DNA from: Flavobacteriaceae bacterium
GTDB taxonomy: Bacteria; Bacteroidota; Bacteroidia; Flavobacteriales; Flavobacteriaceae
Assembly: GCA_002702745.1 (NCBI GenBank)
Contig: PABM01000015.1
Span: forward strand, 1 to 19,138
Length of the DNA stretch: 19,138 bases
Direction of reading: 5' to 3'
The notes under the pieces are model-generated. The model ran no database searches. It saw nothing but the letters and a program-made list of their open reading frames with translations, and had not been told where the DNA came from. Positions 8,928 through 15,728 of this stretch are shown here, piece after piece (position 1 is the first letter of the stretch; every line of letters begins with the position of its first letter). A program made the translations under genes and the position numbers.

Positions 8928-9257
8928 TTATAATGAAAAGCTTTCTCCACAACCACAGGTTCTGTTAGCATTTGGATTTACAAATACAAATCCCTTGCCA
9001 TTAAGACCTCCTGAGTACTCTAATTTGGTACCAACTAAATAGAGCAAGCTTTTTTTGTCAACAACAATTTTAATCTCATTGTCTTCAAAAAGTTTGTCAT
9101 CCTCTTTGAGATTATTGTCAAATTTTAAATCATATGATAAGCCAGAACAACCACCGCTTTTTACACCAACTCTAACAAAGTCAGAGGTATGGTTAAAACC
9201 GTCATCTTCCATTAATTTTATTACCCTATTTCTTGCAAGGTCTGTTATACTGATCAC
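8928..9257 (-). CDS. A-type Fe-S carrier, HesB/IscA/SufA family
   Basis: First gene of the SUF operon, encoding a small A-type carrier that shuttles Fe-S clusters to apoproteins. The three cluster-binding cysteines are present: one in [11 protein letters not shown] and two in the C-terminal CGCGESFSL. The GTG at 9257 gives 109 residues beginning (M)[11 protein letters not shown], which matches the family N-terminus. An ATG at 9293 or a GTG at 9299 would add 12 or 14 residues (…LYICCPFKFSG), but a perfect -7 box at 9287-9280 puts transcription start near 9273, downstream of both. sufA would be a sensible label by context. The family is hard to subdivide, so no symbol is assigned. Confidence 0.9.
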   Translation of the reverse strand: MISITDLARNRVIKLMEDDGFNHTSDFVRVGVKSGGCSGLSYDLKFDNNLKEDDKLFEDNEIKIVVDKKSLLYLVGTKLEYSGGLNGKGFVFVNPNANRTCGCGESFSL

Positions 9258-9279
9258 ACCACTAAATTTAAATGGACAA

Positions 9280-9287
9280 CAAATATA
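9280..9287 (-). promoter_or_regulatory. -7 promoter element of the SUF operon
   Basis: On the minus strand this reads TATATTTG, a perfect match to the Bacteroidetes TAnnTTTG -7 box. Initiation is expected around 9273, about 16 bases before the GTG start at 9257. No clear TTTG -33 box was found. No IscR- or Fur-like operator could be recognised by eye in the 118-bp region shared with thiL. Confidence 0.55.
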
Positions 9288-9362
9288 CAACATAACCACA
9301 TTTTTTTATTAAAAAATTATAATATTCCTGGTTTGATTAACAGAGATTTAACGAAAACAATG

Positions 9363-9370
9363 TAAATTTG
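9363..9370 (+). promoter_or_regulatory. -7 promoter element of thiL, probably leaderless
   Basis: TAAATTTG is a perfect -7 box that ends only 5 bases before the thiL ATG at 9376. Initiation 5-8 bases downstream would fall at or just after the ATG, so the transcript is probably leaderless or nearly so. A TTTG at 9332-9335 is 27 bases upstream, too far for an ideal -33 box. No TPP riboswitch can fit between the box and the start. Confidence 0.45.
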
Positions 9371-9375
9371 CCTTC

Positions 9376-10422
9376 ATGTTAGATAATAAGAACAAAAACC
9401 TAACAAAATTAGAGGAATTAGGAGAATTCAATTTGATTGATCTTCTTACTAAAAACTTAAAAATAAAACATAAGTCAACTATCAAGTCAATAGGTGACGA
9501 TGCCGCAGTTTTAGATTATAAATCAAAAAAAGTATTGGTTTCAACTGATTTTTTAGTCGAAGGAGTTCATTTTGACCTTTCATATATGCCCCTAAAACAT
9601 CTTGGCTATAAAGCTGTTATGGTCAATCTTTCGGATATATACGCAATGAACGCTATTGCAAAACATATTACCGTTTCAATTGCTATTTCAAATAGATTTA
9701 CTCAAGAGTCAATGGAGGAATTGTACGCTGGAATTACATTGGCTTGTGATAAATATGATGTGGATTTTGTTGGTGGAGACACAACATCTTCGGTTACAGG
9801 ATTAACTATTTCTGTTACAGCAATTGGGGAGGCTAATTTAAAGGATATTGTTTACAGAAACGGTGCTAAACCCAATGATTTAATTGTTGTTTCTGGAGAT
9901 TTAGGCTCGGCATTCATGGGTTTAAAAGTTTTGGAAAGAGAAAAAGAAGTGTTTAAGGTTAATCCTAAGAATCAACCAGATTTAGATCAGTATACTTATT
10001 TAATTGAAAGACAATTAAAACCAGAAGCTAGAAAAGATATTGTCAGACTTTTCGAAGAGTTAAATATTAAGCCAACTTCAATGATTGATGTAAGCGACGG
10101 ACTTTCTTCAGAACTACTGCATGTATGTAAACAAAGTGAAGTTGGATGTGATTTATATGAAAACAAAATACCTTTAGATCCACAGTTAATTTCTACTTGT
10201 GAAGAGTTTAAATTAAACGTTACAACATTGGCTTTAAACGGAGGGGAAGATTATGAGCTCTTAATGACTGTTTCTCAAAAAGATTATGATAAAATAAAAG
10301 GTAATCCAAACCTTACCGTGATAGGATATATTAAAGAAAAAAAATCAGGAACAAACCTTGTTTTAAGAGATAATTCAATTGTTGAATTAAAGTCTAGAGG
10401 TTGGGGTTCAAAAATAGATTAA
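9376..10422 (+). CDS. thiL: Thiamine-monophosphate kinase ThiL
   Basis: A 348-residue PurM/AIR-synthase-fold kinase that phosphorylates thiamine monophosphate to thiamine pyrophosphate. Motifs in order are GDDAAV (40-45), STDFLVEGVHFDL (56-68), VNLSDIYAM (83-91), GGDTTSS (133-139), the SGDLGSA turn (173-179), DVSDGLSSE (238-246) and GGEDYELL (289-296). The acidic residues in these motifs bind Mg-ATP in the family. The ATG start fits family N-termini (…LEELGEFNLIDLL). It is transcribed divergently from the SUF operon. Its TAA stop shares a TTAA palindrome with the stop of the convergent aminopeptidase gene, a 4-bp overlap. No other thiamine gene is nearby. Confidence 0.96.
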   Translation: MLDNKNKNLTKLEELGEFNLIDLLTKNLKIKHKSTIKSIGDDAAVLDYKSKKVLVSTDFLVEGVHFDLSYMPLKHLGYKAVMVNLSDIYAMNAIAKHITVSIAISNRFTQESMEELYAGITLACDKYDVDFVGGDTTSSVTGLTISVTAIGEANLKDIVYRNGAKPNDLIVVSGDLGSAFMGLKVLEREKEVFKVNPKNQPDLDQYTYLIERQLKPEARKDIVRLFEELNIKPTSMIDVSDGLSSELLHVCKQSEVGCDLYENKIPLDPQLISTCEEFKLNVTTLALNGGEDYELLMTVSQKDYDKIKGNPNLTVIGYIKEKKSGTNLVLRDNSIVELKSRGWGSKID

Positions 10423-11729
10423 TCGTGATTAAAGGATTTATTATTCATTAAATCTTCGATTTCTTCAATTTCTATTGGGATGTCTTTCATAAGATTGATT
10501 GGTTCACCACTATTTTGTACAACTACATCATCTTCAAGTCTTACTCCAAGCCCTTCTTCAGGTAAATAAATTCCTGGTTCAACAGTAAAAACCATATTTT
10601 CTGTCATTGCTTCATCTAATAAACCATAATCGTGTGTGTCAAGCCCCATGTGATGTGATGTGCCATGCATAAAGTATTTTTTATAGGCTGGTTTGTCTTT
10701 TGATTCATTTTGAATATCTGCTTTATCTAATAAACCTAATTTTAATAATTCATAAGTCATCAATTTTCCAACTTCTGTGTGATATTTTTTCCAGTCAGTG
10801 CCAGGAATTAGCATTTTGGTTGCTTCTTTTTTAACCGATAATACAGCATTATAGATATTCTTTTGTCTTTTTGAGTATCTTCCAGAAACAGGTATGGTCC
10901 TAGTCATATCACTAGAATAATTTGCATATTCTGCTCCTACGTCCATTAGTATAAGTTCACCATTTTTACATTGTTTATTATTCTCAATATAATGAAGAAT
11001 ATTTGCATTATTGCCTGAGGCAATAATCGGTGTATACGCAAACTTTTTTGATCTGTTTCTTAAAAATTCATGTATAAACTCTGCTTCAATTTCATACTCC
11101 CAAACACCATCTTTAATAAAACTCAGAACTCTTCTAAACCCTTTGTTAGTTATATCACAAGCCTTTTGGATAAGTTTTAATTCAACAGGGTCTTTTATTG
11201 ATCTAAAATGCTGAAGAATCGGATTACTTCTTTCTTTAAATTTATTTGGATATTTGCCTTCAAGCCATTTGTTAAATCTTTCCTCCCTAGTTTCTGTTTC
11301 AATTTTAGCTCTGTAATGTTCATTATGATTATAGTAAATAGTATCACATTCTTTCATAACTTTATGAATTATATTTTCCATTTCATCCAACCAAAAAACA
11401 GATTTAATTCCACTGGTTTCATATGCTTTCTTTTTATTAAGTTTAGGCCCTTCCCATACAGCTACATGATCATTGGTCTCTTTTAAAAAGAGTATTTCTC
11501 TTAGACTATGGTCAGAGGAGCTTGAGCATAACATTAGCACGCTTTCTTCTTGGTCCACACCACTCAAATAGAAAATATCACGATGTTGTTCAAAGGGGAG
11601 AGTTGAGTCTGCGCTTACAGGATATATATCGTTAGAATTAAAGAAAGCAATGCTATTGGGCTTCATTCTACTCAAAAAGTTTTTTCTGTTTTTGACAAAT
11701 AATTTTGAATTTATTTTTTGATACTTCAT
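10419..11729 (-). CDS. pepP: Xaa-Pro aminopeptidase (M24B, aminopeptidase P)
   Basis: A 436-residue cytoplasmic metallopeptidase that removes the N-terminal residue from peptides with proline in second position. The N-terminal aminopeptidase-P domain (about 1-165) includes DSTLPFEQHRDIFYLSGVDQ. The C-terminal pita-bread domain carries the five metal ligands expected for a dinuclear site: D263 and D274 (in MDVGAEYANYSSDMTRT), H359 (in HGTSHH), E384 (in TVEPGIY) and E399 (in GVRLEDD). The length and domain order match E. coli PepP. The start is ATG with no competing upstream start. It is divergent from sdhC and convergent with thiL. Exact orthology to E. coli pepP is inferred from the full ligand set. 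Confidence 0.93.
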   Translation of the reverse strand: MKYQKINSKLFVKNRKNFLSRMKPNSIAFFNSNDIYPVSADSTLPFEQHRDIFYLSGVDQEESVLMLCSSSSDHSLREILFLKETNDHVAVWEGPKLNKKKAYETSGIKSVFWLDEMENIIHKVMKECDTIYYNHNEHYRAKIETETREERFNKWLEGKYPNKFKERSNPILQHFRSIKDPVELKLIQKACDITNKGFRRVLSFIKDGVWEYEIEAEFIHEFLRNRSKKFAYTPIIASGNNANILHYIENNKQCKNGELILMDVGAEYANYSSDMTRTIPVSGRYSKRQKNIYNAVLSVKKEATKMLIPGTDWKKYHTEVGKLMTYELLKLGLLDKADIQNESKDKPAYKKYFMHGTSHHMGLDTHDYGLLDEAMTENMVFTVEPGIYLPEEGLGVRLEDDVVVQNSGEPINLMKDIPIEIEEIEDLMNNKSFNHD

Positions 11730-11754
11730 TGACTTGGATTTAATTCTATTAACC

Positions 11755-11762
11755 CAAAGATA
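11755..11762 (-). promoter_or_regulatory. -7 promoter element of the aminopeptidase gene
   Basis: The minus strand reads TATCTTTG, a perfect TAnnTTTG box, 25 bases upstream of the ATG at 11729. The predicted start near 11748 would give a leader of about 20 bases. No good -33 TTTG is at the right spacing; a TTTA is seen but too close. Confidence 0.45.
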
Positions 11763-11789
11763 ATATTAACTCATTTAAAGTATTAATTT

Positions 11790-11821
11790 TTTGTCTATGA
11801 ATCTAATGCTGCTTATTTTTG
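11790..11821 (+). promoter_or_regulatory. sdhC (sdh operon) promoter with -33 and -7 boxes
   Basis: TTTG at 11790-11793 and TATTTTTG at 11814-11821 are separated by 20 bases. Together they form the best-matching Bacteroidetes promoter in the window. Initiation is expected near 11827-11829, leaving a leader of only about 7-9 bases before the ATG at 11836. The last two bases of the -7 box are also the first two of a TGTGTTACAA repeat. Confidence 0.6.
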
Positions 11822-11829
11822 TGTTACAA
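11820..11829 (+). repeat. TGTGTTACAA copy overlapping the sdhC promoter
   Basis: An exact copy of the 10-bp core that occurs three more times exactly and once with a mismatch in the sdhC-sdhA gap. It covers the end of the -7 box and the predicted transcription start of sdhC. No copies were noticed outside the sdh region. Confidence 0.7.
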
Positions 11830-11835
11830 TTATAA

Positions 11836-12498
11836 ATGATGAAGAACTTTATAGTTACCTCAATTGGAAAGAAAGTGGCAATGGCTATTTCTGCCATTTT
11901 TTTGATGATTTTTCTGCTTCAGCATTTTCTCATTAATATAACATCGGTTTTTAGTGATGACATCTTCAATATGATCTCACATTTTATGGGAACAAATTTT
12001 TTAGTTCAATTTATATTGCAGCCTATTTTAATAGCAGGAGTTATTTTTCATTTTGTTATGGGCTTCTATTTAGAAATTCAAAATCGAAGAGCCACTAAAT
12101 ATGAGTACCAAAAAGTAAGAGGTAGCGCTAATTCAACTTGGATGAGTAGAAATATGATATGGAGTGGGTTGGTAATACTATCCTTTCTTATTCTTCATTT
12201 TAGAGATTTTTGGATACCTGAGATGAATTATAAGTACGTAGAATTTTTACCAGATGATCCAAACAGATACCATCATGAGCTTGTTGAAAAATTTAAAGAC
12301 CCCTACAAGGTTGTTTTCTATTGTATTTCCTTTATACTATTATCTCTTCACTTACTTCACGGTTTTTCATCATCACTTAAATCAATTGGAACTAATAAAT
12401 CATATGCATCTTCAGTAAAAAAACTTAGTTATGCGTATTCAATTGGTGTTCCGCTAGGTTTTTGTTTTATAGCAATATTTCATTATTTAGCCGATTAA
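11836..12498 (+). CDS. sdhC: Succinate dehydrogenase cytochrome b subunit (SdhC)
   Basis: A 220-residue inner-membrane haem-b anchor that binds the SdhAB dimer and exchanges electrons with the quinone pool. It has about five hydrophobic segments (roughly 13-35, 56-78, 106-122, 157-178, 198-217), as in the single-subunit, dihaem type. Candidate haem ligands are H30 (LLQHF), H72 (FHFVMG), H121 (LHFRDF), H172 and H175 (LHLLHGF). The start is one of two adjacent ATGs (11836 or 11839), and the difference is one Met. The KKVAMAISAIFL segment at the first helix is typical of flavobacterial SdhC. It is the first gene of the operon, but 160 bp containing the repeat array separate it from sdhA, a wide gap for this operon. 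Confidence 0.94.
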   Translation: MMKNFIVTSIGKKVAMAISAIFLMIFLLQHFLINITSVFSDDIFNMISHFMGTNFLVQFILQPILIAGVIFHFVMGFYLEIQNRRATKYEYQKVRGSANSTWMSRNMIWSGLVILSFLILHFRDFWIPEMNYKYVEFLPDDPNRYHHELVEKFKDPYKVVFYCISFILLSLHLLHGFSSSLKSIGTNKSYASSVKKLSYAYSIGVPLGFCFIAIFHYLAD

Positions 12499-12516
12499 TT
12501 ATTTTTTGATTAAAAA

Positions 12517-12597
12517 ATGTGTTACAAATGTGTTATAATTTATAGATATTACTTTTATAATTAATTGAAATTTAATGTGTTACAATATGTGTTACAA
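12517..12597 (+). repeat. Phased direct-repeat array, 11-bp unit ATGTGTTACAA
   Basis: There are four direct copies in two pairs: ATGTGTTACAA at 12517-12527 immediately followed by ATGTGTTATAA at 12528-12538 (11-bp period), then ATGTGTTACAA at 12575-12585 and 12587-12597 (12-bp period). Units within each pair are about one helical turn apart, so a protein would meet them on the same DNA face, as expected for binding sites. Their place just upstream of a recombinase-like arm domain suggests arm-type integrase sites. That assignment is inference; the repeats themselves are plain in the sequence. Confidence 0.85.
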
Positions 12598-12615
12598 ATT
12601 ATTTATATTTTTTTA

Positions 12616-12634
12616 AAATAAAAATCTTTTATTT
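12616..12634. repeat. AT-only inverted repeat upstream of sdhA
   Basis: AAATAAAA at 12616-12623 and TTTTATTT at 12627-12634 are perfect 8-bp inverted arms with a 3-bp spacer (ATC). It contains no GC pairs in the stem and no following T-run typical of a terminator. It may be low-complexity chance, a weak hairpin or part of the former recombination region. Confidence 0.3.
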
Positions 12635-12636
12635 AG

Positions 12637-12644
12637 TATTTTTG
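12637..12644 (+). promoter_or_regulatory. -7 promoter element directly upstream of sdhA
   Basis: TATTTTTG is a perfect -7 box identical to that of sdhC, and it sits at exactly the same distance (14 bases) from its ATG. No -33 TTTG is present at suitable spacing. It could give sdhAB their own transcript in addition to read-through from sdhC, or be a relic of the integrase promoter. Confidence 0.4.
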
Positions 12645-12658
12645 GTTAAAATTTAGAA

Positions 12659-14974
12659 ATGTCAAAAAAGAAGTTAACATACTCCTTAAATTACAGACGC
12701 CCAAAGTCCGAATACAAAAGTTCAGATGAACTTATGATATGTATTCGATATTATCATAAGTGTGCCAAGACTAATAAAACAAGAATTATAAAAAAGAGCA
12801 CAGGCGTTAAATGTAAGTTATCCGACTGGAATTCGGACTGGCATAAATCATCTAATAGAACTCCAATTAAAGATTCCGATCCTAATCATAGTAAGAAAAA
12901 CAAGTTATTAAAACAAAAGGTTAAAGCATTTGACATTAATAAACTTTTTAATAACATTAAAAATGATTCATTTTCGTCATATCTTAACTCTACGTTGCCC
13001 AATGGTGATTTAGATAAAAAATGGACAAATCATAAAAACTCCATTAATTTAGTAAGTCCTGCTAATAAAAGAAATATAGATATAATTGTAGTAGGTACTG
13101 GTCTTGCTGGTGGTTCTGCTTGTGCAACCCTTGCTGAATTGGGATATAATGTAAAAGCATTTTGTTTCCAAGATTCACCTAGAAGAGCTCATTCAATTGC
13201 AGCTCAAGGAGGCATAAATGCTGCAAAAAATTATCAAGGTGATGGTGACTCCATTTATAGATTATTTTATGATACAGTCAAAGGTGGTGACTACCGCTCG
13301 CGTGAGGAAAATGTATATAGATTAGCTGAAGTCTCAGCAAATATTATTGATCAATGTGTTGCTCAAGGTGTACCTTTCGCCAGAGATTATGGTGGTCTTT
13401 TGGATAACCGATCTTTTGGCGGTGTATTAGTTTCAAGAACCTTTTATGCAAAGGGACAAACTGGTCAGCAGTTATTACTGGGAGCTTATTCAGCTATGAA
13501 TCGACAAATAGCTCGTGGTAAAATTAAAATGTATAATAGGCATGAAATGTTAGATGTCGTTTTGGTTGATGGAAAAGCAAGAGGAATCATTTCAAGAAAC
13601 CTTGTAAATGGTGAAATTGAAAGACATTCAGCACATGCTGTTGTGTTAGCGACAGGTGGCTATGGAAATGTTTTCTATTTATCTACAAATGCAATGGGAA
13701 GTAATGTTACCGCTGCATGGAAAGCTCACAAAAGAGGTGCTTATTTTGCAAACCCTTGCTTTACACAAATTCATCCAACATGTATTCCTGTTTCAGGTGA
13801 TCATCAATCTAAATTAACTTTGATGTCGGAATCTCTCAGAAATGATGGTCGTATATGGGTCCCAAAAAATATTGAAGATGTTGAATCAATTAGAAACGGA
13901 AATATAAAACCTACAGAGTTAAAAGAAGAAGATAGAGATTACTTTCTTGAAAGAAGATATCCAGCTTTTGGAAACTTAGTCCCAAGGGATGTTGCATCCA
14001 GAGCTGCTAAGGAAAGATGTGATGCTGGATTTGGAGTTAATAAAACTGGTGAGGCAGTATATTTAGATTTTGAGTCCTCTATAAGTAGATATGGAAAAGA
14101 GCAGGCCCTTATAAATGGTGAAGATGAAAACAACGAAGAAATTATTGAAAAACTTGGTAAGCAAATAATTAAAAAGAAGTATGGGAATTTATTCCAGATG
14201 TATGAAAAAATAGTTGATCAAAACCCGTATAAAACACCTATGATGATTTACCCAGCAGTTCATTATACAATGGGAGGCATATGGGTTGATTATAATTTAA
14301 TGACTACAATCCCTGGATTATATGCTATCGGGGAGGCTAATTTTTCAGATCATGGAGCTAATAGGTTAGGAGCATCTGCTTTGATGCAAGGTCTTGCTGA
14401 TGGATACTTCGTTTTACCATATACAATTGGAGACTATCTTTCAGATGAGATATCAACTGGACCAATTGCAAATGATTCTGAGGAATTTATCATTGCCGAA
14501 AAAGAAGTTAGAAAAAAGCTATATACATTAATAAATAATAAAGGCTCTAAATCAGTTGATTATTTTCATAAAAAACTTGGTAAAATCATGTGGAATAAGT
14601 GTGGTATGGCTAGAAACAAAAAAGATTTAGAATTGGCTATTTCTGAAATTTCAGAATTAAGAAAACAATTTTGGAAAGAGGTTAAAGTTCCAGGTGATCA
14701 AAATGAGTTTAATGAAGAATTAGCAAAAGCTGGTAGAGTAGCTGACTTTTTAGAGCTTGGCGAGCTTTTTGCAAAAGATGCGTTAGAAAGAGAGGAATCC
14801 TGTGGTGGCCACTTTAGAGAAGAATATCAGACAAAAGAAGGAGAAGCAACAAGAAAAAAAGAATTCCAATTTGTTTCTGCCTGGGAGTATGTTGGGGAGC
14901 CAAGAGATTCTATACTTCACAAAGAAAAGCTTGAATATAAGAACATTGAGGTTAAGGAAAGAAGTTATAAATAA
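12659..14974 (+). CDS. sdhA: Succinate dehydrogenase flavoprotein SdhA fused to an N-terminal recombinase-like arm domain
   Basis: The 771-residue frame has two parts. Residues about 1-107 are basic and resemble an arm DNA-binding domain: a strand [11 protein letters not shown] (5-15), a strand [11 protein letters not shown] (24-34), then [17 protein letters not shown] (45-61) and a lysine-rich helix after DPNH (74-77). From about Y108 the sequence is an ordinary complete flavobacterial SdhA, which oxidises succinate to fumarate. It has FAD-binding GTGLAGGSA (146-154), FAD-linking His178 in [11 protein letters not shown], substrate residues H372 (IHPT) and R443 (VPRDVASR), HYTMGG (535-540), and [18 protein letters not shown] near 558-575. 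No ATG lies near the expected native start; only a TTG at 12995 could give a 659-residue conventional SdhA. sdhB follows after 7 bp. Confidence 0.95.
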   Translation: MSKKKLTYSLNYRRPKSEYKSSDELMICIRYYHKCAKTNKTRIIKKSTGVKCKLSDWNSDWHKSSNRTPIKDSDPNHSKKNKLLKQKVKAFDINKLFNNIKNDSFSSYLNSTLPNGDLDKKWTNHKNSINLVSPANKRNIDIIVVGTGLAGGSACATLAELGYNVKAFCFQDSPRRAHSIAAQGGINAAKNYQGDGDSIYRLFYDTVKGGDYRSREENVYRLAEVSANIIDQCVAQGVPFARDYGGLLDNRSFGGVLVSRTFYAKGQTGQQLLLGAYSAMNRQIARGKIKMYNRHEMLDVVLVDGKARGIISRNLVNGEIERHSAHAVVLATGGYGNVFYLSTNAMGSNVTAAWKAHKRGAYFANPCFTQIHPTCIPVSGDHQSKLTLMSESLRNDGRIWVPKNIEDVESIRNGNIKPTELKEEDRDYFLERRYPAFGNLVPRDVASRAAKERCDAGFGVNKTGEAVYLDFESSISRYGKEQALINGEDENNEEIIEKLGKQIIKKKYGNLFQMYEKIVDQNPYKTPMMIYPAVHYTMGGIWVDYNLMTTIPGLYAIGEANFSDHGANRLGASALMQGLADGYFVLPYTIGDYLSDEISTGPIANDSEEFIIAEKEVRKKLYTLINNKGSKSVDYFHKKLGKIMWNKCGMARNKKDLELAISEISELRKQFWKEVKVPGDQNEFNEELAKAGRVADFLELGELFAKDALEREESCGGHFREEYQTKEGEATRKKEFQFVSAWEYVGEPRDSILHKEKLEYKNIEVKERSYK

Positions 14975-14981
14975 TTAGAAA

Positions 14982-15728
14982 ATGAAATTGACATTAAAAA
15001 TTTGGCGACAAAAAAACTTTGAGACTAAGGGTCAAATTGTCGATTATCAGATCGTTAATATTTCACCTGATATGTCATTCCTTGAGATGTTGGATGTTTT
15101 GAATGCTGATTTAATTTCAAAAGATGAGGATCCTGTTTCTTTTGATCATGATTGTCGAGAAGGTATTTGCGGTTCATGTTCATTATTTATAAATGGTCAA
15201 GCTCACGGACCGGACAGACGAATAACTACATGCCAACTTCACATGAGAAAGTTTAAAGACGGAGACACTATATACATAGAGCCTTTTAGAGCCAAGGCAT
15301 TTCCGGTAATTAAAGACTTAGTTGTAGATAGAAGTGCTTTTGATAGAATACAACAGTCTGGTGGATATATTTCTGTAAACACCTCTGGTAATACTCAAGA
15401 TGCTAATTCGACACCGATTAATAAAGATGACGCGGATGATGCATTTGATGCTGCTACATGTATTGGCTGTGGCGCATGCGTTGCTACTTGTAAAAATTCA
15501 TCGGCTATGTTATTTGTTGGAGCTAAAGTTTCTCAATATTCACTATTGCCTCAGGGACAAACTGAAGCATCAAGAAGAGTGATAAATATGGTCAATCAAA
15601 TGGATCTTGAAGGATTTGGAAATTGTTCCAATACTGGAGCTTGTGAGGTAGAATGCCCAAAGGGAATATCACTTGATAATATTGCAAGAATGAATAGGGA
15701 GCTCATGAAAGCTTCAATAAAAAAGTAA
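14982..15728 (+). CDS. sdhB: Succinate dehydrogenase iron-sulfur subunit (SdhB)
   Basis: A 248-residue electron-transfer subunit linking the SdhA flavin to the SdhC haems. The N-terminal ferredoxin-like domain binds [2Fe-2S] through C58, C63 and C66 (CREGICGSC) and C84. The C-terminal domain has C160, C163, C166 and C170 ([11 protein letters not shown]), then C215, C221 and C225 ([14 protein letters not shown]), the usual ligand pattern for a [4Fe-4S] and a [3Fe-4S] cluster. It starts at ATG, 7 bp after sdhA, so it is co-transcribed. Its TAA directly abuts the stop of the convergent lipoprotein gene. Confidence 0.96.
   Translation: MKLTLKIWRQKNFETKGQIVDYQIVNISPDMSFLEMLDVLNADLISKDEDPVSFDHDCREGICGSCSLFINGQAHGPDRRITTCQLHMRKFKDGDTIYIEPFRAKAFPVIKDLVVDRSAFDRIQQSGGYISVNTSGNTQDANSTPINKDDADDAFDAATCIGCGACVATCKNSSAMLFVGAKVSQYSLLPQGQTEASRRVINMVNQMDLEGFGNCSNTGACEVECPKGISLDNIARMNRELMKASIKK

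Larger units (their letters stand above)
12517..12979 (+). mobile_element. Probable 5' remnant of an integrase gene (sites, promoter, arm domain)
   Basis: The repeat array, the -7 box and the first 107 codons of the sdhA reading frame form a coherent unit: putative arm-binding sites, promoter and arm-type DNA-binding domain of a Bacteroidetes tyrosine recombinase. The catalytic part of the recombinase (Arg/His/Arg/Tyr core) is absent; the frame passes straight into SdhA. No flanking target duplication or right-hand end was recognised, so the boundaries are approximate and the mobile-element origin is an inference. Confidence 0.5.

Noticed and set aside
8923..8952. Ten-residue N-terminal extension of SufB from a TTG
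   Set aside because: It reads back into the end of the A-type carrier gene, and the ATG at 8922 matches the usual SufB N-terminus.
9258..9375. TPP riboswitch upstream of thiL
   Set aside because: No THI-box sequence was recognised, and the likely promoter lies only five bases before the ATG.
10419..10432. TTAATC-GT-GATTAA as a terminator hairpin
   Set aside because: The loop of two bases is too small, the stem is AT-rich and no T-run follows on either strand.
11208..11486. 92-codon plus-strand open frame inside the aminopeptidase gene
   Set aside because: It is Phe/Ile-rich as expected from the complement of a Lys/Glu-rich coding strand, and it overlaps a well-supported peptidase.
12495..12512. 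TTAAT…ATTAA stem after sdhC as a terminator
   Set aside because: Only five A/T pairs, too weak to support a call.
12517..12597. CRISPR array
   Set aside because: Units are 11 bp in tandem pairs with no regular 30-40 bp spacers, and no cas genes are nearby.
12499..14974. A complete, functional integrase or transposon
   Set aside because: Only the arm-like domain and putative sites are present. There is no catalytic recombinase core, cargo or terminal repeat pair.
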